From Klebsiella sp. WP3-W18-ESBL-02 (lineage in GTDB: Bacteria > Pseudomonadota > Gammaproteobacteria > Enterobacterales > Enterobacteriaceae): a stretch of 64,000 bases of DNA. Where the stretch lies: positions 3,720,001-3,784,000 of the forward strand of contig NZ_AP021972.1 in NCBI RefSeq assembly GCF_014168815.1, in the 5' to 3' direction. Under the pieces are notes generated by a model. It did not search any database, was not told the origin of the DNA, and worked only from the letters and a program-made list of their open reading frames with translations. Made by a program: the position numbers and the translations under genes. This document shows, one piece after another, positions 1-9,167 of the stretch (position 1 is the first letter of the stretch; every line of letters starts with the position of its first letter).

Positions 1-520
1 CGTGGGCGATACGGCTAGCATCAACGCCATACTGCGCGCACAGCTCGGCAATATAGTTGGCCGTGGCTTCCCCTTCCACCGTGGGGTTGGTGGCGAGAAT
101 GATTTCCGTGAGCTGCTCCGTTTCCAGACGTTGCTCCAGACGATCGAGGCCGATATCGTCCGGGCCGATGCCGTCGAGCGGCGACAGGTGGCCCATCAGC
201 ACGAAGTAGCGGCCGGAGAACTGCCCGGTCTGCTCAATGGCGTAAATGTCTGCCGGACTCTCCACCACGCAGATTTGGCCGTTTTCCTGGCGACGCGGGT
301 TCGCACAGATATTGCACACGTCCTGTTCGGTGAAGGTGCGGCAATCAGCGCAGTGGCCGATTTCCGACATCGCACGCGTTAAGGACTGCGCCAGGCGCAT
401 TCCCCCGCTGCGATCGCGCTGCAGCAGGGTAAACGCCATGCGCTGCGCTGACTTCGGGCCAACGCCCGGCAGGCAGCGCAGCGCTTCCATCAGCTGAGTT
501 AACAGCGGACTGGTTTGCAT
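1..520 (-). CDS. recR: Recombination mediator RecR (3' end outside window)
   Basis: RecR works with RecF and RecO to load RecA at single-stranded gaps. The window holds about 173 codons of a protein that is normally about 201 residues; the C-terminus lies beyond the left edge. Visible in order are a helix-hairpin-helix near residues 16-30 (LPGVGPKSAQR), a four-cysteine zinc module (C57, C60, C69, C72) and the start of a Toprim domain containing VVESPADIYAIE. Its ATG overlaps the ybaB stop by one base (TGATG), so translation is probably coupled in the dnaX-ybaB-recR operon. Confidence 0.97.
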   Translation of the reverse strand, partial: MQTSPLLTQLMEALRCLPGVGPKSAQRMAFTLLQRDRSGGMRLAQSLTRAMSEIGHCADCRTFTEQDVCNICANPRRQENGQICVVESPADIYAIEQTGQFSGRYFVLMGHLSPLDGIGPDDIGLDRLEQRLETEQLTEIILATNPTVEGEATANYIAELCAQYGVDASRIAH

Positions 521-849
521 CAGAACGGCATCTTGAAGCCTGGCGGCAGCTGCATACCGGAGGATACAGAGGCCATTTTCTCTTTCTGGGTTTCATCAAT
601 ACGGCGCGCCGCATCGTTGAACGCCGCAGCAACGAGATCTTCCAGCATCTCTTTGTCGTCTTCCAGCAGGCTTGGGTCGATTTCAACGCGACGGCAGTTG
701 TGCGCGCCGTTGATGGTCACTTTGACCAGACCTGCACCAGATTCGCCGGTGACTTCCAGCTGGGCGATTTCTTCCTGCATTTTCTGCATTTTGTCTTGCA
801 TCTGCTGGGCCTGCTTCATCAGGTTACCCAGACCGCCTTTACCAAACAT
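520..849 (-). CDS. ybaB: Nucleoid-associated protein YbaB/EbfC
   Basis: Small DNA-binding protein of the YbaB/EbfC family, 109 residues, the usual family length. It starts MFGKGGLGNLMKQAQQMQ, followed by a charged helical segment (KMQKMQEEIAQLEV) and the conserved VKVTINGAHNCRRVEIDPSLL strand region. It forms dimers that bind DNA. It lies between dnaX and recR on the same strand, 57 bases after dnaX, and its stop overlaps the recR start. The exact physiological role of the family is poorly defined. Confidence 0.96.
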   Translation of the reverse strand: MFGKGGLGNLMKQAQQMQDKMQKMQEEIAQLEVTGESGAGLVKVTINGAHNCRRVEIDPSLLEDDKEMLEDLVAAAFNDAARRIDETQKEKMASVSSGMQLPPGFKMPF

Positions 850-906
850 AGGCTTCTCTCTCAGTAGGTCACGTTAAAAAATAACGACCGTCAGCATCGC
901 TTGCGG

Positions 907-2844
907 TCAAATGGGGCGAATACTCTCTTCATCCAGATCGGCATCGAAGAATCGACGCAGGGTCTGAATATTATTATCCGCGATGATCGACTCGCGCGCC
1001 TGCGCGAGTTTCTCTTCATAAATAGCCTGCCGCCACTCCAGCGGCGTACGCACCGCCGGATTATCATCTTCCACGATGGTCAATTCAACAGGCACACCGT
1101 ATAAAGTGCTCATCGCTTCGGCAAGCTTCTGCCTGGCGCCGGGCGAATTAAGGTGTCGCTGAGTCGGGCGCAGGTGCAGGCATACCGCGTTGCCGTTGTG
1201 TTCCTTCCACGCGTTGAGCGCCACCTGTTCGACGAGCTTCGGCAGCGCCATCTGGCTCACCTCCGCTGCCCACGGGTCGCGTTCTAAAGACTCCGCCGCA
1301 AGCTTAGCCGCCAGCTCAGGCGTCTTCTCATGCTCCAGCGCTTTCTTCAGCGCCTTCGGCGTGGCGACTTCCTCTTTTTTCACCTCTGCAACCGGCGTGG
1401 TGGCTTTCCAGCGGTAAGCCTCTTTCTTCGCCGCCGGTTGGGTCAACGCGGACGGTGCCGGGCGCGCCTGAACGCGATCGGTCACCGAAGCCAGTCTTTC
1501 CAGCGCGGCGTTATTCACCGGCCGCGCGCGGGAAGCGGCTGCCGGTTCACTCTTTTTTGGGGTGGTTGCTCCCTGATTGCCCTGCTGCTGTTGCAGCTGA
1601 CGGCGCGCAGCCAGCACCTGATTCGTTGAATCAGGAAGCGGAGCAGCAGGCGGCGGCGTCATTGGCGCAGAAGCAGGCATCGGCGCTGACGGTTGCGTAA
1701 CCGGCGTAGCGGCAGGCGCAAAGGACTGCTGCGGCCTTTCCGGCTCCGGCAGCGGCGCGTTCGGATGGAACGCCAGCGCGCGAAGCAGAGTCATTTCAAT
1801 GCCCATACGCCTGTCCGGCGCGTACGGCAGCTCTTTGCGACCAATCAGTAGCGTCTGGTAGTACAGCTGCACGTCGGTCGGCGGCACGGTGCGCGCCAGG
1901 TTGCGCATCCGCTGTTCAATGGCCGCCATATCGCTACCCAGTGCCGCAGGCGACAGCTGAACCATCGCGATACGGTGCAGCAGGCTCTGCATTTCAACCA
2001 GCAGCGCCTCCCAGTCAACGCCTCGCAGCGCGGCCTCGTTGACCAGCGCCATCGTCCGCTCGCCGTCGGCGGCCACCAGCGCTTCAATGAGTGACAGCGC
2101 CTGGTCGTCGTCCAGGGTACCGAGCATCTCACTGACGGAGACGGTCGTTAGCTGGCCTTCGCCGCTGGCAATCGCCTGATCGGTGAGGCTTAAGGCGTCA
2201 CGCAGGCTGCCATCCGCCGCACGCGCCAGCAGCTGCAGGGCGCGAGGCTCGTGGGCGATATGCTCTTCATCGAGGATATGTTCAAGCTGATGACGAATCT
2301 GCTCAACGTCCAGCGCCTTCAGGTGGAACTGCAGGCAGCGCGACAGAATAGTCACCGGCAGCTTTTGCGGATCGGTCGTCGCCAGCAGGAATTTGACGTG
2401 CGCAGGCGGCTCCTCCAGCGTCTTCAACAGCGCGTTGAAGCTGTGGCGGGAGAGCATGTGCACTTCATCGATGAGATACACCTTAAAGCGGCCGCGCGCG
2501 GGCGCGTACTGGACGTTATCCAGCAGGTCGCGGGTATCTTCAACTTTGGTTCGCGAGGCGGCATCGATCTCAATTAAGTCGACGAAACGCCCCTGTTCAA
2601 TTTCGCGGCAGTTATCACACACGCCGCACGGCGTGGCGGTAATGCCGGTTTCGCAGTTCAGCCCCTTCGCCAGCAAACGGGCGATAGAGGTTTTCCCGAC
2701 GCCACGGGTGCCGGAAAAGAGATATGCGTGATGAATGCGCCCTAACGATAAGCCGTTCGCCAGTGCGGTCAGCACATGTTCCTGGCCGACGACGTCAGCA
2801 AAGGTTTGTGGGCGCCATTTTCGGGCTAAGACCTGATAACTCAT
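907..2844 (-). CDS. dnaX: DNA polymerase III subunits tau and gamma
   Basis: Clamp-loader subunit of the replicative polymerase. The full-length product (tau) is 645 residues; the E. coli protein is 643. The AAA+ module begins at the N-terminus with Walker A GTRGVGKTS (about residues 45-53), a zinc module of four cysteines in CETGITATPCGVCDNC, and Walker B LIDEVH. A Pro/Ala/Gln-rich linker follows (about 365-430), then the tau-specific C-terminal domains that bind DnaB and the polymerase alpha subunit. A programmed -1 frameshift near codon 431 should give the shorter gamma form. First gene of the dnaX-ybaB-recR operon. Confidence 0.98.
   Translation of the reverse strand: MSYQVLARKWRPQTFADVVGQEHVLTALANGLSLGRIHHAYLFSGTRGVGKTSIARLLAKGLNCETGITATPCGVCDNCREIEQGRFVDLIEIDAASRTKVEDTRDLLDNVQYAPARGRFKVYLIDEVHMLSRHSFNALLKTLEEPPAHVKFLLATTDPQKLPVTILSRCLQFHLKALDVEQIRHQLEHILDEEHIAHEPRALQLLARAADGSLRDALSLTDQAIASGEGQLTTVSVSEMLGTLDDDQALSLIEALVAADGERTMALVNEAALRGVDWEALLVEMQSLLHRIAMVQLSPAALGSDMAAIEQRMRNLARTVPPTDVQLYYQTLLIGRKELPYAPDRRMGIEMTLLRALAFHPNAPLPEPERPQQSFAPAATPVTQPSAPMPASAPMTPPPAAPLPDSTNQVLAARRQLQQQQGNQGATTPKKSEPAAASRARPVNNAALERLASVTDRVQARPAPSALTQPAAKKEAYRWKATTPVAEVKKEEVATPKALKKALEHEKTPELAAKLAAESLERDPWAAEVSQMALPKLVEQVALNAWKEHNGNAVCLHLRPTQRHLNSPGARQKLAEAMSTLYGVPVELTIVEDDNPAVRTPLEWRQAIYEEKLAQARESIIADNNIQTLRRFFDADLDEESIRPI
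1547..1575 (-). promoter_or_regulatory. dnaX programmed -1 frameshift site
   Basis: On the minus strand the zero-frame codons CCA AAA AAG form the slippery heptamer A AAA AAG at 1558-1552. A -1 slip reads GAG and then TGA (stop at 1549-1547), giving a gamma product of about 432 residues. A Shine-Dalgarno-like AGGGAG lies a few bases upstream, as in E. coli where it stimulates slippage, and a GC-rich segment able to pair (CCGGCAGCC followed by CGCGCGGCCGG) follows. Heptamer, stop and upstream element are all visible in the sequence; the frameshift efficiency is not. Confidence 0.93.
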
Positions 2845-2936
2845 TGGCAGGCTCTGAAACGCTGGAAGGTGGATTCACGAGGGGGTAATGCTACCACAGC
2901 CCCGCCGGATCGGCGAGGCCATGTATCGGGAAATGC

Positions 2937-3488
2937 TTAGTGACCCGGGAAATTCACCAGACTGTAGCTGGTGATACCCTGTTTTTCCAGGCGCTGTTCG
3001 CCGCCCAGATCGAACAGGTTGATGATGAAGGCCGCATCGTGCACTTCGCCACCCAGACGGCGGATCAATTTAACCGTCGCTTCGATAGTCCCGCCGGTAG
3101 CCAGCAGATCGTCAACCACCAGAACTTTGTCGCCCGGTTTGATTGCATCAACGTGGATTTCCAGCTGATCGGTGCCGTACTCCAGTTCATAGCTTTCGGC
3201 GATCGTTTCGCGCGGCAGCTTGCGCGGTTTGCGCACCGGGACAAAACCTACGCCCATTGCCAGCGCAACAGGTGCACCAAACAGGAAACCACGCGCTTCG
3301 GTACCCACCACTTTGGTAATACCGGCGTCTTTGTATTTCTCAACCAGCAATTCAATGCTGAGCGCGTAGGCTTTCGGGTCTTCCAGTAAGCTGGTGACAT
3401 CGCGGAAAAGAATGCCAGGTTTCGGATAATCCTGGATGCTCTGGATGCTGTTTTTCAGATATTCAAGCTGCTGTGCAGTTGCGGTCAT
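2937..3488 (-). CDS. apt: Adenine phosphoribosyltransferase
   Basis: Converts adenine and PRPP to AMP in purine salvage in the cytoplasm. The 183-residue start (MTATAQQLEYLKNSIQ) matches the E. coli protein; a longer reading frame with 14 extra codons exists upstream but those residues do not look conserved. The PRPP-binding loop VLVVDDLLATGGT and the GTEARGFLFGAP motif are intact. It lies just upstream of dnaX on the same strand, 92 bases away, and is usually transcribed from its own promoter. Confidence 0.97.
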   Translation of the reverse strand: MTATAQQLEYLKNSIQSIQDYPKPGILFRDVTSLLEDPKAYALSIELLVEKYKDAGITKVVGTEARGFLFGAPVALAMGVGFVPVRKPRKLPRETIAESYELEYGTDQLEIHVDAIKPGDKVLVVDDLLATGGTIEATVKLIRRLGGEVHDAAFIINLFDLGGEQRLEKQGITSYSLVNFPGH

Positions 3489-3637
3489 AGGTTTGTGCCT
3501 GATTGAAACAGTGTTACTCAAGGCGAGCAAAATGGGTTAAAAGCAACAATTGGATAACTTTTAACCAGGCGCGCCTGTGCTCGAAAACGCCAGAATTTAC
3601 TGGCTAGCTCGCAGAAATGCAACACCATTAATGCGCT

Positions 3638-4015
3638 TCATGACTTTTGTTGTTCTGCATCAACCACCGGGATTCGCCAAAGAAAAACCAGCAACCCGGC
3701 GAGGATCATCAGCAGCAGCACGCGCACCCACGTCATCTCCACCAGCCACAGAGAAACGCCAAACGTCAGCAAAATCACCGCGATGGCGCGCGGTTTGGCC
3801 CCCGGCGGCATCGCCTTATAGCGCTGCCAGTGGCGCAGGTAGCCGCCAAACCAGGAGCGATAAAGCAGCCAGTGATGGAAGCGCGGCGACGAGCGCGCAA
3901 AGCACCAGGCAGCCAGCAGAATAAATGGCGTCGTCGGCAGCAGCGGCAGAACCACCCCGATGGTGCCGAGGGCTACCGCCAGCCAGCCAATAATGATTAA
4001 AATAGTACGCTGCAT
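3638..4015 (-). CDS. ybaN: Inner membrane protein YbaN (DUF454)
   Basis: Small membrane protein of the DUF454 family, 125 residues from the ATG at 4015 (MQRTILIIIGWLAVALG). A start six codons upstream is possible, but the 125-residue form matches E. coli YbaN. Hydrophobic segments are visible at about residues 4-36 and 80-115, joined by the conserved CFARSSPRFHHWLLYRSWFG stretch. Function is unknown. It is divergent from priC, with 67 bases between them. Confidence 0.93.
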   Translation of the reverse strand: MQRTILIIIGWLAVALGTIGVVLPLLPTTPFILLAAWCFARSSPRFHHWLLYRSWFGGYLRHWQRYKAMPPGAKPRAIAVILLTFGVSLWLVEMTWVRVLLLMILAGLLVFLWRIPVVDAEQQKS

Positions 4016-4082
4016 AATGCGAATCGTTATCAAATGAGTCTGCTACTGTAGCATAGCCGATAACAAGAAAACGGAGAATCCG

Positions 4083-4610
4083 GTGAAAACGGCCCTGCTT
4101 TTACAAACGCTGGAACAACAGCTTGCGCGGCTTCAGACGCGCATTGCGCCCCTTGCTGCGCACGCCACGCTGAGCGCGCGCTTTGACCGCCAGCTTTTCC
4201 AGACGCGCAGCACCAGAATGCAGGCCTACCTCGATGAAGCCCAAGCGCATTTTGAGGAGCTTAAGCACGCCGTTGATCGGCAGCAGCTGCCGCAGGTCGC
4301 CTGGCTCGCCGAACGCCTGGCGGCGCAAATTGAGGCCATCAGCCGCGAGAGCGAAGCCTGGTCACTGCGCATGTGGGATAGCCCCTCACCCGGCCTGCGC
4401 CGCTGGCAGCGTAAAAGGCTGGAAACGCAGGAGTTTGAACGTCGTCTGCTGGAGATGAAGCAGCAGCGCCAGCAGCAATATCAGCAGGCTACAACGCTTG
4501 AGGATCAGCAGCGTCTGGCGCGCGAAATCACTGCCTTTGACGGTCGCCTTACCCGCTGCCGCCAGGCGCTCGAGGAAATTGAACGAATACTGGCGCGTAT
4601 CGCGCGCTAG
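4083..4610 (+). CDS. priC: Primosomal replication protein PriC
   Basis: PriC reloads DnaB helicase at stalled forks in the PriA-independent restart pathway. The product is 175 residues, the same as E. coli, and is a mostly helical, Arg/Gln-rich protein with the family signatures LSARFDRQLFQTR, LPQVAWLAERLAAQ and RWQRKRLETQEFERRLLEM. It is followed after 10 bases by ybaM, with a clear ribosome site (AGGAG) between the two, suggesting a two-gene operon. Confidence 0.95.
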   Translation: MKTALLLQTLEQQLARLQTRIAPLAAHATLSARFDRQLFQTRSTRMQAYLDEAQAHFEELKHAVDRQQLPQVAWLAERLAAQIEAISRESEAWSLRMWDSPSPGLRRWQRKRLETQEFERRLLEMKQQRQQQYQQATTLEDQQRLAREITAFDGRLTRCRQALEEIERILARIAR

Positions 4611-4620
4611 AGGAGAAGCT

Positions 4621-4782
4621 ATGTCGCTGGAAAATGCGCCCGATGACGTCAAGCTAGCGGTCGATTTGATCGAACTGCTGGAGAGCAACCATATCGCCCC
4701 GGAAATTGTGCTCAGCGCGCTGGAGATGGTGCGCAAAGATTACATCAACAAGCTGAAAAGCCGCCCGGACGAAGCGCCATAG
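4621..4782 (+). CDS. ybaM: Small protein YbaM (DUF2496)
   Basis: Conserved 53-residue protein MSLENAPDDVKLAVDLIELL and onward, of the DUF2496 family. The start at 4621 is set by AGGAGAAGCT just upstream and by family length; a longer reading frame starting inside priC is not conserved. It is acidic at the N-terminus and basic at the C-terminus, with no membrane segment. Function is unknown. It probably shares a transcript with priC. Confidence 0.93.
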   Translation: MSLENAPDDVKLAVDLIELLESNHIAPEIVLSALEMVRKDYINKLKSRPDEAP

Positions 4783-4825
4783 CGCCAACGCCAGGCAGCA
4801 AGGGAACAACAGCTAGCCCGATCCG

Positions 4826-4902
4826 CAGGCCGGATAAGACGATGCCGCCATGCGGCAATATACGGCGGCGCGCCTGATGGCGCAGCGCTTATCCGGCCTA
4901 CC
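4826..4902. repeat. REP/BIME-type palindromic element
   Basis: Two inverted arms, GCAGGCCGGATAAG (4826-4839 region) and CTTATCCGGCCTACC, enclose GATGCCGCCATGCGG and CGCCTGATGGCGCAGCGCTTAT. This is the classic enterobacterial REP sequence in an inverted pair. It lies between the convergent ends of ybaM and mscK, a typical location, where it can stabilise mRNA 3' ends or bind gyrase. Confidence 0.85.
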
Positions 4903-4904
4903 GA

Positions 4905-7900
4905 TTAATCAGCAATCAAGTCTTTGCCGTCATTTTTACTGTCGCGCTTCACTTCCGTCACTTCATCGCCCTTCTCGTTGTGCAGGTGCACTTCCAGCTG
5001 GTTAAAGGCAATGTTGATGTCGTTTTCGCGGCACAGACGGTCGATTGTGCGGTTCAGTTCGTCAACGGTGTAGCTGCGATCGCGCAGTTCACGTACGTAC
5101 AGACGCAGTTCGTGATCGAGGGTGCTGGCGCCGAAGGCGGTAAAGAACACCGAAGGCTCCGGATCGTGCATCACTTTCGGATGTTCCATCGCCGCTTTGA
5201 GCAGCACCTCTTTCACCTTGGTCAGATCCGATCCGTAGGCCACGCCAAGACGGATCACCACGCGGGTGATGGTATCGCTCAGAGACCAGTTGATCAGCCG
5301 TTCGGTGACGAAGGCCTTGTTCGGGATGATCACTTCTTTACGGTCAAAGTCGGTGATGGTGGTCGCGCGAATACGGATCTTGCTAACCGTCCCGGAGAAG
5401 GTGCCAATGGTCACGGTATCGCCAATACGTACCGGGCGTTCGAACAGAATAATCAGGCCGGACACAAAGTTACCGAAAATCTCCTGCAGGCCGAAACCTA
5501 AACCAACCGACAGCGCGGCGGCCAGCCATTGCAGTTTATCCCACGATACCCCCAACGAGCCGAATACGGTCATTGCGCCCACGGCGATAATCACGTAGTT
5601 CAGGATCGTGGTGATGGCATACGACGCCCCCTGACGCATATTCAGCCGTGAGAGCACCAGCACTTCCAGCAGACCCGGTAAGTTACAAATCAACGCCCAG
5701 GCGACCATTGAAGCGATAATGGCAAACAGCAAACTGCCCATGGTGACATTTTTCACCACGCTGGCCCCGGCCTCGGTGCCGTTGTAGTGCCACAGGGTGA
5801 TGCTGTCGAGGTAGCTAAAGACGGTGATTAAGTCAGACCAGATGGCCCAGAACATCACGCCAAACAGCGCCACCATCACCAGCATGGTGATACGCAGCGT
5901 CTGCTGGTTGATCTGCTCCAGGGCAATCGCGGGTTCTTCCTGCGGTTCGGCCCCTTCGGCCCCTTCCTTCACCAGATTCTGACGACGGGCGACCGCGCGG
6001 CGATAGGCGATACGACGCGCCGCCACGCTTAATCCGCGCAGAACCGTCTGGTACAGCAGGTTCCAGAAAATAACCAGGTAGACGGTTTCAATCCAACGAC
6101 CGGACAGACGCAGGGTGGTATAGAAGTAGCCGGTGGCGGTCAGCACCATCAGCCCCACTGGCACCAGCGCCAGCACGGTCATGGTGATCAGACGCAGGCT
6201 ATGCGACTCTTTGTCACGCCAGCTTTCGCGGCACATTGGCCACATCAGTGCCGTAATCACCAGCAGGTTAAGCAGAATAACAAACTGCCCCAGCACATCG
6301 TCCATCAGGTTCAGCGGCGAAAGTTCAGACACCACTGACCAGAAATGCAGCGGCAGCAGCGCCAGGCTGATACGCACAATTTGACGACGCCAGTGGCTGG
6401 TGAGCTGCTCTGGCATATTAAAGTGCCGCACGGCCACGCCGTTTTTCTCCAGCACTTTCCAGCACAGACCGAACACCAGCCAGTACATGGCCAGTTTTTT
6501 CGAAAACGCCCACAGCAGTGCGCTGATATTGAGCTGCATGGTCAGCAGGATCAGGCCGACCGCCAGAATCAGCAGCACCACAGGCAGCGCGCGAATAAGA
6601 TCGATGAAGATGGCCTTTGGCGTGTGCATCTGGCTATCGTTACGCAGATTACCCACCTGGTCGCCCAGCTTATCCTGGTAATTGCGCAGCCACTGTAGCC
6701 GCCAGCGTATCAGCCCGGCAATCAGCAACAGCGGCAGCCCCGCGAGGAAGGCGATAAACACCGCGGGCCACGCTTTCTCCCAGTTGACGGTGATTTTCAT
6801 CGACTTAAACTGATCTTTCAGCGCTTCCGGGAACGATTTAATCCAGTCCCAGTCCATCGGTTTGTTGCTGTTTACCCAGAAGATTTGCTGGGTAAGGATT
6901 GATTTCAGGCTTTTCGATACGCTCATCAACTGCTGTTGGTTAATTTGCAGGTTGATGGCCATCATCAGTTGGCTACCCAACTGCTTGTTGATCAGGTCGA
7001 GCATCTCGCGGCGCGCATCAACAATTTGCAGCAGCGCGTCGTGCACTTCGCTGTCGACTTCGCTGCTGTGCCCCTCTTCCAGCTTCGCAACGAAATCGTC
7101 GCTCTGGAACAGGGCATCACGCTGCTGGTTGATCTCAAACTGCTCAAGACGCAGGTCGGCGATGCGGGTGGTCATATCCTCCAGCTCGTCGGCCGACGGT
7201 AGCGTCTGCTGCTGCTGGTAGAGAATACGCGACAGCAGCAGGCTCCCCTTCAGTACGGCAATTTGCTCTTTCACGTTACGTTCAGACTGCAGGGCGCGGT
7301 CAAGCCAGGTTTTCACCTTAATATTTTGCTGCACCAGCTGGTTGCCGCTTTCAGTGGCGGTAATCAGTTTCTGACTTAGCTGGTGGTTAATTTCCAGCTC
7401 CTGCTTCACCAGCGGGTTGCCCTGAATACGGGCGGTCTCTTCCGGCGAGGCGGTTTCGGCGGCCGTTTTTTCCGATAGTGTGAGACGCTTGCTGCTCACG
7501 GCCTCCTGCAACAGCTGAAGCTGATGTTCAAGACGGTTGCTGTAGGCGGTCACATAGTCGCGCTGCTTTTGCAGCGTATCCTGCAGCACGGTGTTCCCCG
7601 CAAGGCTCTTACGCTGCAGTTCAATTTCGGCATCCAGCAGCGATTTTTGCACCAGCAGTTTGGCCTGCTCCGTGGGGCGCAGCGCATCGCCGACGGTGCT
7701 GCCGTTGAGGCTGTTGCGCACCTGCAGCAGCTGCTGCGAGGCCGCGTTCATCGAGTTCTGGACGCGCTCGGGCTGGGTTTGTAGTGAGACCAGTTGGCTG
7801 TTGTAAGTCGCGAGATCGTTTTGCGCATTTTGCAGATCGTCAACCGACTGGGAAACTCGAGCTTCCAGCTGGCGCAGCGAGAGCGTGCTCAGCGTCTTGC

Positions 7901-8255
7901 GCGTTTCATCGTCATTGTCGACGTCGCTCAGGGCGTTGAGATTATCGGTCGCCTGGCGCAGCTTCATCGGCGCCTGATCGATCTGCTTTTGCAGTGCTGT
8001 CGATTCCGCCTTCACCGCGTCGATTTTATCGAGAAGTTGCAGGGTTTCCGTGAGATCCTGTTGTACCAGCTTATCTTGCGGCGTCAGGTCTTTCTTATTA
8101 TTGAGGGCGGTCAGCTGATCCTGGACATCGGCGCGGTCAGGAATATCATTGCCGTTAATCGCGCGCGCCTGCGCCGCGGCCATCGTAAACAGAAAGCAGA
8201 CAGCAATAATGATAAATGCGGAAATCGTGCCCCGTGGGCGGATATTATGCAGCAT
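4905..8255 (-). CDS. mscK: Mechanosensitive channel MscK (KefA)
   Basis: Large potassium-dependent mechanosensitive channel of the inner membrane, 1116 residues against 1120 in E. coli. A signal peptide (about residues 1-32, ending near AAAQARA) is followed by a long periplasmic coiled-coil-rich domain to about residue 480. Multiple membrane spans follow, then the C-terminal MscS module with GLGFGLQEIFGNFVSGLIIL and FERPVRIGDTV at about 910-945. It releases solutes on hypo-osmotic shock. It is transcribed in the same direction as acrR, 126 bases downstream of it. Confidence 0.97.
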   Translation of the reverse strand: MLHNIRPRGTISAFIIIAVCFLFTMAAAQARAINGNDIPDRADVQDQLTALNNKKDLTPQDKLVQQDLTETLQLLDKIDAVKAESTALQKQIDQAPMKLRQATDNLNALSDVDNDDETRKTLSTLSLRQLEARVSQSVDDLQNAQNDLATYNSQLVSLQTQPERVQNSMNAASQQLLQVRNSLNGSTVGDALRPTEQAKLLVQKSLLDAEIELQRKSLAGNTVLQDTLQKQRDYVTAYSNRLEHQLQLLQEAVSSKRLTLSEKTAAETASPEETARIQGNPLVKQELEINHQLSQKLITATESGNQLVQQNIKVKTWLDRALQSERNVKEQIAVLKGSLLLSRILYQQQQTLPSADELEDMTTRIADLRLEQFEINQQRDALFQSDDFVAKLEEGHSSEVDSEVHDALLQIVDARREMLDLINKQLGSQLMMAINLQINQQQLMSVSKSLKSILTQQIFWVNSNKPMDWDWIKSFPEALKDQFKSMKITVNWEKAWPAVFIAFLAGLPLLLIAGLIRWRLQWLRNYQDKLGDQVGNLRNDSQMHTPKAIFIDLIRALPVVLLILAVGLILLTMQLNISALLWAFSKKLAMYWLVFGLCWKVLEKNGVAVRHFNMPEQLTSHWRRQIVRISLALLPLHFWSVVSELSPLNLMDDVLGQFVILLNLLVITALMWPMCRESWRDKESHSLRLITMTVLALVPVGLMVLTATGYFYTTLRLSGRWIETVYLVIFWNLLYQTVLRGLSVAARRIAYRRAVARRQNLVKEGAEGAEPQEEPAIALEQINQQTLRITMLVMVALFGVMFWAIWSDLITVFSYLDSITLWHYNGTEAGASVVKNVTMGSLLFAIIASMVAWALICNLPGLLEVLVLSRLNMRQGASYAITTILNYVIIAVGAMTVFGSLGVSWDKLQWLAAALSVGLGFGLQEIFGNFVSGLIILFERPVRIGDTVTIGTFSGTVSKIRIRATTITDFDRKEVIIPNKAFVTERLINWSLSDTITRVVIRLGVAYGSDLTKVKEVLLKAAMEHPKVMHDPEPSVFFTAFGASTLDHELRLYVRELRDRSYTVDELNRTIDRLCRENDINIAFNQLEVHLHNEKGDEVTEVKRDSKNDGKDLIAD

Positions 8256-8381
8256 AATGTTAACGTGAGTGGTTGTTAAAGCCGGTGAAGAACCGGGGAT
8301 AAACGCCCGCGCAGAATAGCACTTCTGGGTACAGGCGAACAGTCAGAGACGCCAGGATTATTCCTGGTAATAAGCCCGTGA

Positions 8382-9026
8382 TTAAGGCTGTGTTTCGGCG
8401 CGCAGCGTTGGGCAAAATTGATACATTTCGAGCAGGATAGCGACATAAGCCTGCGCTTCGCCGCGCAGGTCAAAGGAGTCGGGCGCAAATAGCCAGTTTT
8501 CCATCAGCCCGGAAATATAGCTGCGGGTCAAAATGGCCGCCCGACGGCTGAGCAGATTGGTCGGTAATACCCCGGCGATGACACAGTCATTTAACGTCTG
8601 TTCAATGCGATCGTAACTTTCCAAACATAAACTCCGCTGTGCCTGTTGCACAACGGCCATTTCGCCGACAAACTCACATTTGTGATAAATAATTTCCGTC
8701 ATCAGGCGTCGGCGTTCTTCGATAACGGTCGCTTCCAGAATGTAAACCAGTATTTCCCTCAAAACTGAGAGTGGATCACCTGGGAATTTTGCCCGATACT
8801 CAATCTCAAGATCGCTAATACTGGACTCTGATAACACCCAGATTTCGTTAAAGAGATCCGACTTATCCTTGAAATGCCAGTAGATTGCGCCACGCGTCAC
8901 CCCGGCCGCTTTTGCAATCTCGGCAAGTGAGGTAGATGATACCCCCTGCTGCGAAAACAACCGTAGGGCGACATCCAGTATGTGCTGACGCGTAGCTTGC
9001 GCTTGTTCTTTGGTTTTTCGTGCCAT
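8382..9026 (-). CDS. acrR: TetR-family repressor of acrAB
   Basis: Local repressor of acrAB, 214 residues. The N-terminal TetR helix-turn-helix is seen in TSLAEIAKAAGVTRGAIYWHFKDKSDLF (about residues 31-59); the C-terminal domain binds diverse ligands. It is divergent from acrA, with its operator in the shared promoter region. Its first codons also carry the marbox. The frame is intact with no truncation, so a loss-of-function efflux phenotype is not suggested here. Confidence 0.97.
   Translation of the reverse strand: MARKTKEQAQATRQHILDVALRLFSQQGVSSTSLAEIAKAAGVTRGAIYWHFKDKSDLFNEIWVLSESSISDLEIEYRAKFPGDPLSVLREILVYILEATVIEERRRLMTEIIYHKCEFVGEMAVVQQAQRSLCLESYDRIEQTLNDCVIAGVLPTNLLSRRAAILTRSYISGLMENWLFAPDSFDLRGEAQAYVAILLEMYQFCPTLRAETQP
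9008..9026 (-). promoter_or_regulatory. Marbox for MarA/SoxS/Rob control of acrAB
   Basis: The first 19 bases of acrR, ATGGCACGAAAAACCAAAG, fit the marbox consensus AYnGCACnnWnnRYYAAAY except at the last base. In E. coli the acrAB marbox lies at this same place, overlapping the acrR start. The position and match are visible; binding here is inferred from the family. Confidence 0.7.
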
Positions 9027-9054
9027 AGGTCGGTGAAATTGCAGGGGTTAGATT

Positions 9055-9078
9055 TACATACATTTATGAATGTATGTA
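9055..9078. promoter_or_regulatory. AcrR operator palindrome
   Basis: A 24-base inverted repeat with half-sites TACATACATT and AATGTATGTA around TATG lies 28 bases upstream of acrR and 89 bases upstream of acrA. It differs by one central base from the E. coli AcrR operator as I recall it. Binding of AcrR would repress both divergent promoters. Confidence 0.9.
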
Positions 9079-9167
9079 CCATAGTATGACGATAATACAA
9101 GCGCAGCAATGGGTTTGTGACGCTTGCTTCATTGATCAATTTGAAATCGGACACTCGAGGTTTACAT

